Source of the DNA: Cynocephalus volans
Taxonomy: Eukaryota > Chordata > Mammalia > Dermoptera > Cynocephalidae
NCBI RefSeq assembly: GCF_027409185.1
Contig: NC_084462.1
Location: 17,521,577 to 17,585,576 of the forward strand
DNA: 64,000 nt
Direction of reading: 5' to 3'
Shown here: positions 1 through 10,378 of the stretch, one piece after another
Layout of the letters: each line of letters starts with the position of its first letter
Numbering within the stretch: the stretch's first letter is position 1
The notes under the pieces: generated by a model
Seen by the model: the letters and a program-made list of their open reading frames with translations, nothing else
Told to the model about the DNA's origin: nothing
Databases searched by the model: none
Program-made: the position numbers and the translations under genes

Positions 1-1466
1 CCAGACCTCTCTTTGGGCAAGTCAGCATCTTTACTACACACTTACTCTTCCTCTGTCCTTTGGCTGGGGGAAGCAGGCTCTCCTTGGAGTTTTATTTGTC
101 CATGCCTGTTGCAGGTTTGGGGTTGGAGGCTTCTGCAGCACCCTGGCCTGTATGTAGGAGAAAATAAGGCACCCAGGAAACTCACCTTCTTGTTATTACT
201 CAAATGCCCAGGTTCCAGACTGCCCACCTTCTTTTTTCTATCTTTCAGTGCTTTTCTGTGCTTCTTTGTTGTGTTACATCCAGAGTTTTTGAGATGTAAG
301 AGGGAGGAGTAGGGCTGTTCCCTCTTGGTGAGACCAGAAGTATAACCAGGTAAGGCACTATGGGTACCAAACTGTCATCTCATCTCTGAGCTGGCATTCC
401 CAGCCTGGGGTTATCTACTACTTAATTAGCAATTGCTATCTATATTATTGATCAAAGACTATATCTTGTTCCCCATGATGTTCCTAGCATTTAGCAAAGT
501 ACCTGGCATAGAACTAATGCTCAGAATATGTGTTGAACAGGGCCAGGACAAGGCTGGAGTTTTCTGGCACTTTTAGTATCGACACTGATTGTTGGTCAGT
601 ATTGGAAGTTGTAATTGAGCTGCAAATCTGTTGTTCTGGCCTACATTTCTCCAGGCACAGGAATCACCTTCCCTGGCCCCATGAACTGACCAGGTCTGCC
701 GCCTAACCCTGCGTAAGGTGGAGACTACACACCTGCTGTTAGGAGCCATGGCTTGGAACTTTCCTCCCTTTGTTCTCCCACCCCCCTTTCTGTTGGTGAT
801 CAGGCGGCCTTTGTCCATCTCCAGTCGTGGGACGGCTACTGTTGTCTGGTTCCTCCTCAGGGACCCCTGACGGGGTTCTTGGAACCTGGAATGCATCCAC
901 CGGGCCCACTGTCAGGCAGGTGCACCTCCACTACTGTGTGTGTTCTGCCCTTTCCACATAGCAGAGCAGACAAAGTGGGGGGCAGCTTGTTCCGCCTTCT
1001 TGGGTAACACTCCATGCTGCATTGTCAGCTGATTGCAGGGGTCTGTCTCTTCGTGTTTGTTTGGTTTAAATGTGCACAGCAAAAGGCATTTTTAGAGGGG
1101 CATCTCTAGCATTTTTAAAGATTTCAGCATTAACCTCCTTGGTACCACTTTTTTATTTACCCATCGATCCTCTCTCCTTTCCTCCTCAACGCCTCCTCTG
1201 CACCAGGGTCTGCAACCCCGCAGCCACTGGTTTCTGTTAGACCCTCCCCTGTTTTCCAGCACAGTGGTGCCAGGATCTCCATACACCTCATCGGCCACGC
1301 TTGTGCTTCCAGGCCCTTCTCAGCGGCATTGGTCATGTTACGCAAAGAAGTGGGAGCTGCCAGTCAGGCCCCTAACAGACCCCAACATGCGGAGAGCGGA
1401 GGTGGGAGGGCGGGCAGTGGGCTGATGGCCAGCGAAGTGGAGAGGTCTGCGACTCGGGCCAGCCGC

Positions 1467-1488
1467 AGATGCCAAGTGGTTTATGGCA
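1467..1488 (+). repeat. Upstream copy of exact 22-bp direct repeat
   Basis: A 22-base word centred on 'caagtggtttatgg' occurs here and again, base for base, at 3205-3226, in the same orientation and 1738 bp apart. The two copies bracket the CHST12 acceptor, coding exon and proximal 3' UTR. A chance exact 22-mer within 64 kb is unlikely. I do not recognise a repeat family in it. See findings. Confidence 0.85.
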
Positions 1489-1570
1489 CTCCTGGGGCCC
1501 TCGGCGTCCCGCCAGGTCAGCAAATAGACGCGGGGAGAGACAACACGAGCCAGGTGTCGGTCTTTAATGT

Positions 1571-1590
1571 GTGTGTTTCTGCCTTTCCAG
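1571..1590 (+). promoter_or_regulatory. CHST12: Splice acceptor of CHST12 terminal exon
   Basis: A pyrimidine-rich tract (tttctgcctttcc) is followed by AG at 1589-1590. The 83 bases between it and the ATG contain an in-frame stop just before the coding start, as expected for 5' UTR. Members of this family commonly splice an untranslated exon onto a single large coding exon. Confidence 0.7.
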
Positions 1591-1673
1591 GTTGCTCCAA
1601 ACACGATGTCCGGCTCCACGTGAAGCTGAAGTGACAGGGTCCAGGTGGAGGGCCCGCGCGGCCCCGGGGCAGG
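1591..1673 (+). other. CHST12: CHST12 5' UTR portion in terminal exon
   Basis: GC-rich leader between the splice acceptor and the initiator ATG. The bases just before the start (ggcaggATGA) have a purine at -3, a reasonable Kozak context. Confidence 0.6.
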
Positions 1674-2933
1674 ATGACCAAGACCCGGCTCCTGCGGCTG
1701 TGGCTGGTGCTGGGCTCCGCGTTCATGGTCCTGCTCATCATCGTGTACTGGGACAGCGTGGGCACCGCCCACTTCTACCTGCACACCTCCTTGCCCCGGC
1801 CGCGCCCCCTGCAGCCGCTCCCCAGCCCCGGGCAGCGCCAGGAGAAGGAATTCGCGTCAGACGTCGACGAGTTTCTGGATAAGCTCCTCGGTTCCGGCGC
1901 GAAGCAGGGTGACCTTTCCAGAAAGAAGACCGAGCAGCCGCCCGCGCCCGCCTCGAGCCAGCCGGCGCAGGGCACCCTGGAGGAGAGCGTCAGGGGCTAC
2001 GACTGGTCCCCGCACGGCGCCCGGCGGAGCCCGGACCAGGGCCGGCAGCAGGCCGAGCGGCTGCGCGTGCTGCGGGCCTTCTGTGCCAACGCCAGCCTGG
2101 CCTTCCCCACCAAGGAGCGCTCGTTTGACGACATCCCCAACTACGAGCTGAACCACCTCATCGTGGACGACCGCCACGGGGTCGTGTACTGCTACGTGCC
2201 CAAGGTGGCCTGCACCAACTGGAAGCGCGTGATGATCGTGCTGAGCGAGAGCCTCCTGGACCGCGGCGCGCCCTTCCGCGACCCCCTGGACATCCCCCGC
2301 GAGCGCGTGCACAACTCCAGCACCCACCTGACCTTCAACAAGTTCTGGCGCCGCTACGGGAAGTTCTCCCGCCACCTCATGAAGGTCAAGCTGAAGAAGT
2401 ACACCAAGTTCCTCTTCGTGCGCGACCCCTTCGTGCGGCTCATCTCCGCCTTCCGCAGCAAGTTCGAGCTGGAGAACGACGAGTTCTACCGCAAGTTCGC
2501 CGTCCCCATGCTGAAGCTGTACGCCAACCACAGCAGCCCGCCCGCCTCGGTGGCCGAGGCCTTCCGCGCCGGCCTCAAGCTGTCCTTCGCCAACTTCATC
2601 CAGTACCTGCTGGACCCGCGCACCGAGAAGCTGGCGCCCTTCAACGAGCACTGGCGCCAGGTGTACCGCCTCTGCCACCCGTGCCAGATAGACTACGACT
2701 TCGTGGGCAAGCTGGAGACGCTGGACGAGGACGCCGCCCAGCTGCTGAGGCTTCTCCAGGTGGACCGGCGTCTGCACTTCCCCCCGAGCTACCGCAACAG
2801 AACTGCCAGCAGCTGGGAGGAGGGCTGGTTCGCCAAAATCCCCCTGGCCTGGAGGCAGCAGCTCTACAAACTCTACGAAGCGGACTTTGTTCTCTTTGGC
2901 TACCCCAAGCCCGAGAACCTCCTCAGAGACTGA
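1674..2933 (+). CDS. CHST12: Carbohydrate sulfotransferase 12 (chondroitin 4-O-sulfotransferase 2)
   Basis: Golgi type II membrane enzyme that transfers sulfate from PAPS to the 4-hydroxyl of GalNAc in chondroitin and dermatan sulfate. The single uninterrupted coding exon gives 419 residues, close to the 414 I recall for human. Seen in the protein: a short basic cytoplasmic tail; a signal anchor at about residues 7-26; a proline-rich stem to about 120; then the HNK-1-family sulfotransferase domain (Sulfotransfer_2). The 5'-phosphosulfate-binding loop PKVACTNWKR is at 176-185 and the 3'-phosphate-binding motif RDPFVRLIS at 250-258. N-glycosylation sequons lie at N139, N214, N285 and N375. The C-terminus (YPKPENLLRD) is the family ending. 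The start was chosen because it immediately precedes the signal anchor and matches the orthologue. The body is very GC/CpG-rich compared with its flanks, as is usual for this gene. The ORF is intact with no broken motif. Identification is by recognition of the family and near-identity to the remembered human sequence. Confidence 0.98.
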   Translation: MTKTRLLRLWLVLGSAFMVLLIIVYWDSVGTAHFYLHTSLPRPRPLQPLPSPGQRQEKEFASDVDEFLDKLLGSGAKQGDLSRKKTEQPPAPASSQPAQGTLEESVRGYDWSPHGARRSPDQGRQQAERLRVLRAFCANASLAFPTKERSFDDIPNYELNHLIVDDRHGVVYCYVPKVACTNWKRVMIVLSESLLDRGAPFRDPLDIPRERVHNSSTHLTFNKFWRRYGKFSRHLMKVKLKKYTKFLFVRDPFVRLISAFRSKFELENDEFYRKFAVPMLKLYANHSSPPASVAEAFRAGLKLSFANFIQYLLDPRTEKLAPFNEHWRQVYRLCHPCQIDYDFVGKLETLDEDAAQLLRLLQVDRRLHFPPSYRNRTASSWEEGWFAKIPLAWRQQLYKLYEADFVLFGYPKPENLLRD

Positions 2934-3120
2934 AAGCCTCAGGTTTCCTTTCCTTCCCCCTTTGCCACATCGTGGCAGTCCACGTGCTCCTGTTTTTTAA
3001 GTACCCTACGATTTTGCAATCTGGACTTACTGTTGACTCCGCTGCCTATATCCATTGAGCACTGTGTTAATATTGTTTTTTTAAGATTAATATATTTCAG
3101 ATATTTAATATGAAAAGTGG
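2934..3120 (+). other. CHST12: CHST12 proximal 3' UTR (end uncertain)
   Basis: Sequence after the TGA becomes AT-rich by 3060-3115. No canonical AATAAA is present near here. An AATATA-like variant at about 3089 is the best nearby poly(A) signal, so the true 3' end could be here or several hundred bases further on. The boundary given is a guess. Confidence 0.4.
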
Positions 3121-3204
3121 AAGGACGTGCTGGAGTAAAGTGTCTCATCTGCGCTTTCTGCCTGCCCTCGTGGTTATTCTGGTCAAGCACAGATGCACAC
3201 AGGG

Positions 3205-3226
3205 AGATGCCAAGTGGTTTATGGCA
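3205..3226 (+). repeat. Downstream copy of exact 22-bp direct repeat
   Basis: Identical to the word at 1467-1488. The flanking sequence beyond the 22 bases diverges quickly on both sides. There is no poly(A) tract just upstream, so a simple retroposition duplication is not clearly supported. Confidence 0.85.
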
Positions 3227-3324
3227 GACTCTAGGCCTCAGAAACCCCATTAAAGGAAGGAGTTTCAAAGTTTTCTTTGGTGGGAAGGAGGAAACTAAGT
3301 TAGACATCAGGCCCTACCTGTGCA

Positions 3325-3545
3325 GCTGTGCGGCACTTAACGACGGGGTTCTGTTCTGAGAAATGCATCATTAGGTGATTTTGTTGTTGTGGGAACATCA
3401 TAGAGGGCACTTACACACACCTAGATGGTGTATCCTATTTACACACCTAGGCTGTGTGGCATAGCCATCGCAGTCTTATGGGACCACCATCACATACGCG
3501 GTCCGTGGTTGACTGAAACGTGGTTAGGCGGTGCATGACGGTATT
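3325..3545 (+). mobile_element. Fossil medium-reiteration element, probably DNA transposon
   Basis: The block starts near 'cacttaacgacgggg' and ends near 'gcggtgcatgacggta'. Internal words such as 'cacacctaggctgtgtgg' and 'tcttatgggaccacc' are ones I recall from an abundant mammalian interspersed element. The two ends are loosely inverted relative to each other. I cannot name the family with certainty. Confidence 0.45.
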
Positions 3546-4694
3546 CTTAAAACGGTAGCAGACAAATCCTTCAAAAGTGAAAGCTTTTTTTTAAGTGTTG
3601 TGTTTGAAAGGTGAAGTTAAATCTTAAGTTAAATCTTTCTATTTGAGATCAAATCAAAGATAAACCATACTTCGAAGTCAGAGTTACAGAAGCGGGATTT
3701 CTAACTCCAGCTGTTCTCTTTAATTTCTAGTTTAAATTCTAGCTGTTAAGATTTGCAGTTAGCAGGACTGACGTGGATTGGAGTTCATCACAAGGATACG
3801 TTGGACAATGATGTCCAACACCAGCAAGGAGAGGCTCAGGTGCGACTGTCCTTGCGGACTGCTTGTTTGGTTTAGCTCGTGTCATTCATCCTCATGGACA
3901 CGGCTAACCTTGAATCCTTGGGTTTGAGGCCCTCTTGGGGAAAATGTCTGTGCTAGTCCGAGAGGCGCCAAAGAGGCTCTTTGAACATCTGGTTTAAAAT
4001 CCTTTGCAGTTTCAGCTTTTAACCCATAACTGACGGGGTGCGTGCGATTGTTCTGCTGTGTCCAGCGTCACGCGTGGCCTTGTCTTCATGCCTGTAGTAT
4101 TTGGTCACCACTGCCCAGTTCCCGAAGAGCAGGCAGTGCTCACTTACGAGGCATCTCCTTCTGTGCGGTGTCCTTGCTTTTCCCAGGCTCCAGACGGGGC
4201 TGAGGCTTGTGTGGCTCTGTGGCCTCTGGGTGCTTGTCCACCTTGGGCCTCCACCGTGTTAGAGACCACCCACCTTCCTCTTTGAAGCTGCCTTTCTTTT
4301 TAAATAGTCAGCAGCAAAGATGCACACGAGAGATCCAGTGTTAAAACAATTTTCCACAGAGCCATCATCACTTTGACATCTGCTGGTCCCGTTTTCATTC
4401 AGAAGTTGTCTCTGGTACCTGGTCTGCTGGTCACCAAGTTGACAAAGTGGCTGTGTGACTCTGAGGAGCTTTGTGGTGTCAGGTTGTGAGACAGGGCAGG
4501 AAACCTCCGATCCCAAGCCACTGGGGGCCAACGCCTTCAAGGACTGAGTTCAGAGGAGGCTTCCCAGGGAGGGTGGACTTTGAGCTCGACCTGACAGAGG
4601 GGGAGCTTTTGACGCTGGGGGTAGAGTGCAAAACATGGGGACTGTCTGGAGAGCAGCAGAGAATAACTGCTGGCATTATTGCCCTGTGTGTTTG
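3546..4694. other. Intergenic, nothing assigned
   Basis: Moderately AT-rich sequence with poly-T/poly-A remnants. All reading frames are short and lack family-like motifs. No RNA gene or regulatory element recognised. Confidence 0.5.
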
Positions 4695-4840
4695 GTGTGT
4701 CCTTTCATCTCCACGCTGGAACCTGCATGTTATTAGTACCCTTTCTCCAGTGAGGAAACTGAGTAGAGAGATTAGGTGGAGCTAAGATTGGAATTCAGGT
4801 CCGACTCCAGAGCCTGTGTGCTCAACCACCACTCCACGTG
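4695..4840 (+). mobile_element. MIR SINE fragment
   Basis: Contains the MIR central pattern (tcatctccacgctgg, 'gaggaaactgagtagagag', 'ggaattcaggtccgactcc') in MIR order, diverged and without target duplications. Confidence 0.65.
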
Positions 4841-5429
4841 GATACAGACGGGGTCTAGGTTCTAAGAGGGTTGGGGAGTCAGGTGTGGGGTCTGGCAGCT
4901 TTGACCATCAGGCCCAGGAGTTGAGATTTTATTTGGCAGGCAGCAGTGTCCTGTCGACGTTTTGGACTGAGGAATTTGGGTACATTGGGAAGGTCAATCT
5001 GGTATCTGCTTATGGAGTGAAGGGACCGGGGAGGCCAGCCAGGAGGCGATTGCAGCTGCCCAAAGAAGAGGGGCCACACCCACGAGTGGCCGTTGGCTGG
5101 ACAGGGTGAAGGAGAGGTGGGAGGTGAAGCCCAAGGTCACACTGGAACTCAAGCCCCACTGACTGGATGAAAGGAGAGTCTGTTAAAGAAAGCTGCCTTT
5201 TACTTTTGGTCTTATTTTGATATGAGGAACAGAGCTGGAGACGTTCCAGTCATTCATTGCATTACATTTTCCTGGGGGGTGAAGTCAATCAGGTGGTCAC
5301 ATTAGAGGTTCTTCAGATGCCCCTGCAGGGTAGGTTTATACCTATTGCTCCCGTGTGAGAAAAGCAGAAGTAGGAAGAAATCAAGAGAGTAGAACAAAGA
5401 TCTTTCTTCTCACCTAGTAACTTTTCCAC
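4841..5429. other. Intergenic; possible old repeat
   Basis: Bases 4915-5050 ('gcaggcagcagtgtcctg...aggaggcgattgcag') resemble a widespread old mammalian repeat often found in gene deserts, but I cannot name it. The rest shows nothing recognisable. Confidence 0.35.
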
Positions 5430-5995
5430 CAATTTTTTTATTGTGATAAAATACACACCCCATAAAATTTACCGTCTTAACCGTATTTAGTGTATATTTC
5501 ATTGGCATTGAGCACATTCCCACTGTGTGCAGCCATCAGCACCACCCACCTCCAGAACTTCTTCATCTTCCCAGACTGAAACTCTGTCCAGTACACGCTA
5601 CCTCCCACTTCCCCTCCTCCCAGCCTCGGCACCCGCTGTTCTATATTCTGTCTCTATGAATCTGACAACGGTAGGTGCTTCCGATGAGCGGAGTCATACA
5701 GTATTTGTCCTTTTGTGACTGGCCTATTTCTCTTAGCATAATGTCCTCAGGTTCACCCATGCTGTAGCACGTGCCACAACTTCCTTTCTTTTTAGGGCTG
5801 AATAATATTCCATTGCATAGACATACCAGAATTTGTTTATCTGTATCAGTCAATGGACATTTGGGCTGCTTCTACCTTTCAGCTATTGTAAGTAATGCTG
5901 CTATGAACATGGGTGTACAAATATCTCTTTGAGTCCCTGCTTTCAATTCTTTTGGGTTTCTACCCAGAAGTGGAATTGCTCGGTCGTATCTGACC
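5430..5995 (-). mobile_element. L1 LINE 3' fragment
   Basis: Read on the minus strand this is the C-terminal end of L1 ORF2 followed by the L1 3' UTR (which includes the region around 'gtgataaaatacacacc'). A short frame at 5641-5853 keeps words typical of the L1 ORF2 C-terminus (ISQSQKDKYC-like, here IGQSQKDKYC). It is truncated at its 5' side near 5995 and carries stops, so it is inactive. Confidence 0.85.
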
Positions 5996-6919
5996 TGGTG
6001 ACTTTTTATAAACTGAGTCAGTATGGGGAAACACACAGAATGTGTTCAGTAGGCCCAACCTACTCAACCTTTGTATTGCAACTAATGTCACAGAGTTAGG
6101 GTCAGTTGAGAGAATGTCTTGGGAAAATGAGATATTAGTTTCAAATCTCCTTTACCATGTATTAAATACATTGCGAATTTTAATCATGGGCTAAAATTTT
6201 GAATAACCAATATTATTCAAAGCAAACTATGACGTTTAAAGTCTAGAATGTGATGATTCTGGAGTACCACTTCAGCCACCTTGATCAGCATGGCCTTTGG
6301 CATCTGCTTCTGCTGGAGTTATCTCACTGAAACGTGGTCATTTAGAGGGCGTTTAGACAAATGTCAGAACTCACTGGGTTGTTTGCTTATTAAGGGAGGG
6401 CCCACATCTCCTTCATTTCTGCATTCCTAGTTACTGGCGTAGTTCCACTGTAGCGTAGTTTTTCTGAGTGTCTGGGGTGTTTGCAAGGATGCAGAGGGGT
6501 TGTTGGAGCAGACACCAGCCACGTCCACACACCACCCAGATCCCCATGCCAGGGTCGGGGCTGCTGCCAGGGCCGAGGGATGACTCAGGATGTGATGGTG
6601 AACAAGGCCCTCCTGGGCCAGGGGACAGTCTCAGCCCCACTGTGGGGTGTGTGCCCAAGAGGAGAACTAACTTCCTCTAATTCTTTGCCATTTCCCTGAC
6701 CCACAGTACATATCTTGTAGAGAAATTTGGCTTGCTTTTTTTTCCTGCTAAGACAAAGCAGACTGTAAACTTTTAAGAATTGGTATCACACAATTAGATG
6801 TTTGCCATACAACCCCACAGACTTAGAATTCTCAACTCTGTCTGCCTCTGTCTAACCCATGTCAATGCGTTTACCCACAGTCATGATACACCTTGGTTTC
6901 TGTGTTGTGTCGTGGTACA
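5996..6919. other. Intergenic, nothing assigned
   Basis: No gene, RNA or named repeat is recognised. Several overlapping short frames at 6430-6700 are GC-rich low-information sequence without family motifs. Confidence 0.5.
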
Positions 6920-7308
6920 TGTATTAGTCTGTTTTCTGTTGCTTGTAACAGAATACTTGAGACGGGGTAATGCATAAAGAAAACAGGTTTGTTTCTTATA
7001 GTTTTGGAGGCTGGGACGTCCAAGGTCCAGGGAGCACATCTGGTGAGGACCCTCTTGGTGGGAGCTCTCTACAGAGTCCCATGGTGATGCGGGAAAGCAC
7101 ATGGCAAGAGGGGCAAGAGTGCTTTAATGTGCTCACTTGCTCACCTTATAAAGCCATCACTCCACGCCCCTGATAACCCATTAGTTCATCAACCCGTTGG
7201 GGGCCTCACAGTCCAACCACCTTCTAAAGGTTCCACCTTTCAACACAGCTGCCTTGGGGATCAGTCCTCCACATGAGCTTTGGGGGGACAAACATTCAAC
7301 CCATATCA
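6920..7308 (-). mobile_element. MaLR-type solo LTR (MST/MLT1-like)
   Basis: On the minus strand the block begins TGATATGG and ends AATACA, with internal landmarks of the mammalian apparent LTR retrotransposons: on plus, 'tgtattagtctgttttc', 'ggggtaatgcataaagaaaac' and 'ggaggctggga'. About 390 bp fits a solo LTR. It carries no internal gene. Confidence 0.8.
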
Positions 7309-8603
7309 ACACAGAATCCTCTCTTGTGTGCTGTCATCGAGCTCCAGCTTTGCCACGAGGGTGCTGTGCCCATTTACAGGGGGGGAAAGGGACCGTGTGC
7401 CGGGAGGGCCTGAGCCTGCTGTTGGGCTTCACCTCCCGGCTGTGGGTGCTGTGTATTTCCCACCTTGCCCAGGAATTTAACACAGGGGTGTATGTGTGTG
7501 TGTGTGTGTGTGCATGTGTGACATCTTCGTTCCCCTTTCCTCTTTAGTTGTCTCGTACATCGTTGTGCACTGACACAGTGCACCCACTATGACATTCTGC
7601 TGCATTGCTTTCACCATTTATTTGGAAGGTATTTCAACTATTTGAAGTTTGTTTTGGGCCCTGTGTCTTGATAGAGGACAAGGGCTAGGATTTCATTTTC
7701 TCTTCCCAGTGAGGTTAGTGTGCATGTGTGCGTTGAGCTCGATGGTTTGGTGAGAGCGGGGCTTTAATCCAGCTCCACTCTTTAAGGATAAGAAGGTGGG
7801 GAAGGAGGGCATCTTAAAAACAGGGGAAGGCAGAGCGGCGAGAACTGTGGCTGTCTAACCTGCCTGACCCTGTGAAGCATGTGGCCCATCCTAGGCTATG
7901 AAGACTGCAGTTCCCATGGGTTTTTTATAGCAGCATCTCGATCCTCTCAAATGTAGACGAGACCTCCTGTTTCGCAGGCATGTTATGAGTCTCTTTCCAT
8001 TCGTCTAGTGCCTAGAGCTGTACCTGGCTCACAGTGGGCATTTGGTAACTGTTTACAAATGAATGAATGAATAAACGATGCCATCTGAGCCTCGTTCCAG
8101 CCCTGTGAGCTGGGAGGGCTGCCGTCGTTCTCCCAGATGTTTACTAAGGTGGCCAGGGATCGGGGAGGTGCAGTGACTGGCCCTGAGGTCCTGGGGCTCT
8201 GATGTCCAGCACTTTCTAAGCACCAAGCTGTGGTGCTTCTGATGGCAACCTCCATTATTCCTGGGGAAATTGTTGCCTCTGTTTCAGAGAGGTGATAATA
8301 GTGTGGCTTTTATTTTCTTTCCTGTATTCTCTCTCCTTCTTCAAAGGATACATTTCCTCCTTTCCTTCTCCCAGAGGGAGTGGGAATTGTATTCCACATA
8401 TGCCTCTTGCAAACCCTCTAAGGAGGGAAGCCTGCATTCATCCAGAGCTGGGCGAGCCACACCTCTCTCTCCCCTGTCCTGTCTCCTGCAGCCAGTCAAG
8501 AGGCTGCGAGGGGCTGGAGGCAGGAGAGGGGTGAACGTGGGGTGGTCTGGCCCTGGCTGTGTCACCAAGCCCTGGTCCCCGTGGGAAGATGGACGACGTG
8601 GAT
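7309..8603. other. Intergenic with TG microsatellite and L2-like tail
   Basis: A (TG)n run lies at 7489-7520. Around 8008-8078 there is an L2/MIR-age tail ('tggctcacagtgggcatttggtaa' region plus an 'atgaatgaatgaat' run). No coding signal elsewhere. Confidence 0.5.
7489..7520. repeat. (TG)n dinucleotide microsatellite
   Basis: A run of TG dinucleotides, interrupted once by 'ca' near its end. Likely polymorphic in length. Confidence 0.9.
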
Positions 8604-9065
8604 TGTATTAGTCTGTTTTCCATTGCTTATAACAAAATACCCGGAACTGGGAAATTTATAAAGAAAACAAAATTTATTGCTTACAGTTTCTGAGGCTGGG
8701 AAGTCCAAAGTCCATCTGGTGGTGGTGACTGGTGACAGTGACCCACAGGTCTCACATTGCAAGATTGTGGAAGGAGAGAGAGAGGGGGAGAGGGGGAGGG
8801 GGAGGGGAGGAGGAGGGAGAAGGAGAGGGAGAGGGAGAGACTCCTCTTCTTTTAAAGCCCTCAGAACCACGCCCATGACCACCATTATTAATCCATTCAC
8901 TACTGCAGGGTCCTACAATCCTGAAGACTCCACCTTCCAATTACCATAATAGGACTTCCCACCCTCTTAACTGTCATAGTGGGGGCTAAGTTTCTAATAC
9001 ATGAAATTGGGAGATACAATTCAAGCTTCACTGAGGTTTGGGGGGACATAATTCAGTCCACTACA
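8604..9065 (-). mobile_element. MaLR-type solo LTR (MLT1/MST-like)
   Basis: On plus it runs from 'tgtattagtctgttttcc' to 'aattcagtccactaca'; on minus it begins TGTAGTGGACTGAATT, a typical MLT1-class start. Landmarks 'gggaaatttataaagaaaac' and 'ctgaggctgggaa' are present. A purine-rich expansion sits inside it (8771-8840). Solo LTR, no internal sequence. Confidence 0.8.
8771..8840 (+). repeat. Purine (GGGGGA/GGAGGA) tract with G4 potential
   Basis: About 70 bases of almost pure G and A, including four consecutive runs of four to five Gs separated by one to three bases near 8784-8810. This satisfies the usual G-quadruplex pattern on the plus strand. It lies inside the LTR. Confidence 0.8.
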
Positions 9066-10202
9066 TGGATGGAACAGCATCTGACCTGGAAGCTTGTGGA
9101 CATTCTTCTTAAGTGGATCCAAGCAAAATTGCATTTTGTGAATGTGCTGGTCCACTTCCTGGTGCAGACTCTGTCTTCCCAAAGGGCCCTGAACTCAGAG
9201 CCTGAGGATCCAAAATTTCCTGGTACTTTGGGAACAGGGTTGCCTTGGTTACACCTTTGAGGGGGACCTTGCTCTGGACCCATGGTGCCAGCCCTCTGGA
9301 TTCAAGGTGGCTCTGAGTGGTTTCCCTGTTTGGGGACACACTGACATGCCCAAACTTTCTCCTTCAGTTTCTCTGGAAGGAGACTGGGTTTCCTGGTGGG
9401 GCTGTCTCACCTCCGTGTCCTCACTGCATTTGGATGGGAGGGCAGCTTAGAGGAGTGGCGTGACACTGTCGGCAGAGAGCTTGAGACAGTCTGTTCTCAT
9501 CAGCGGCCCCACCCTGAAGAATAAATAACAGGCTCCCAAATATTACAGAGACCGTGGGGCCGATCCCACTGGTGAGGACATCATCACCAGGCCAGGGCTG
9601 CTCCCCAGCAAATGATCCAGGAATACTGATTGCTCACTTATTTATAGACTGTGCAGCCCTTCCTGCCTATTCCACACTCCAAAACCTAAAAATATAAAAA
9701 GGTAAAACTTGGCTAGCATGGACATAATTGATCTAAAAATGCTTAAATGTTAAAGGGGATATTTGGAATGACTACTCTGAGTAGTCTGTTTTTTTTTTTG
9801 TCTACACACATTCCTCCTTCTGGTCAAAATGCCCATCTCTCCCTCCCTCCCTCTTAGCCTGGGAGAGCTGAGCAGGGCCACCCCCACCCCCAGACCCCCA
9901 GGAAGGTGTACCTGAGCAGCAGCTCACTATGGCTGATACAGGGCTGGGCTCATGACCCAATCCGGACCCATCAGACCCAGTGCCCCTTGCTGATGCCAAG
10001 CTGATGGGATGGAAGTCCAGAGTGCTACAACTAGGTCCGCCCCACCTAGCAGAGCTGACCTGAGGCCAAGATTGACTGGCGGGAGAGGCAGGACCACGAG
10101 ATGGAGGGGCACAGGACAATGAGAGTACCTGAAGCTGGATCCTCCTGCACTTTTCAGGTGTGGGGACTGAGACAGTTCCTCTTGCTTCAGCTAGTTTAAA
10201 TT
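9066..10202. other. Intergenic with one copy of a local repeat
   Basis: Bases 9187-9240 are nearly repeated at 11029-11081 (see the repeat entries). The remainder holds no recognised gene or RNA. A T-run sits at 9789-9799. Confidence 0.5.
9187..9240 (+). repeat. Copy 1 of a ~53-bp dispersed repeat
   Basis: From 'ctgaactcagagcctgag' to 'acaggg' this matches 11029-11081 with only a few mismatches and one base of length difference. The similarity falls off beyond. Either a short local duplication or two copies of an unrecognised repeat. Confidence 0.7.
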
Positions 10203-10378
10203 GAATTTCTGGCTTTTTTTTTTTTTTTTTTTGTCTTTTTGTGACCGGCCGTACCGCACCCAGCCAGTGAGTGCACCGGCCGTCCTTATATAGGATCCGA
10301 ACTCGCGGTGGGAGCACTGCTGTGCTCCCAGCGCTGCACTCTCCCGAGTGCGCCACGGGCTCGGCCCGAATTTCTGGC
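10203..10378 (-). mobile_element. tRNA-Ile-like SINE, dimeric form, with TSD
   Basis: The minus-strand SINE body spans 10214-10367. It starts with a GGGCCGAGCCCGTGGCGC-type head, contains a second tRNA-like unit (GTTCGGATCC B-box-like word, then GGCCGGTGCACTCAC), and ends in an A-rich tail (T-run at 10214-10232 on plus). Perfect 11-bp direct repeats (gaatttctggc) at 10203-10213 and 10368-10378 mark the target-site duplication. The dimer resembles the CYN SINEs reported from colugos. Retained CpGs and an intact duplication suggest a relatively young insertion. Confidence 0.85.

Larger units (their letters stand above)
1..1590 (+). other. CHST12: CHST12 intron 3' part (non-coding)
   Basis: No coding exon is recognisable here. 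The stretch ends in a pyrimidine-rich run and an AG at 1589-1590 that reads as a splice acceptor in front of the CHST12 terminal exon. Around 470-545 there is a weak match to the tail of an ancient L2/MIR-age repeat (words such as 'acctggcatag'). The promoter and the untranslated first exon(s) expected for CHST12 were not identified and probably lie left of the window. Confidence 0.6.

Noticed and set aside
1857..2777. 306-codon open frame on the minus strand
   Set aside because: Antisense shadow of the GC-rich CHST12 coding exon; Val/Leu/Gly/Glu-rich low-information protein with no motif.
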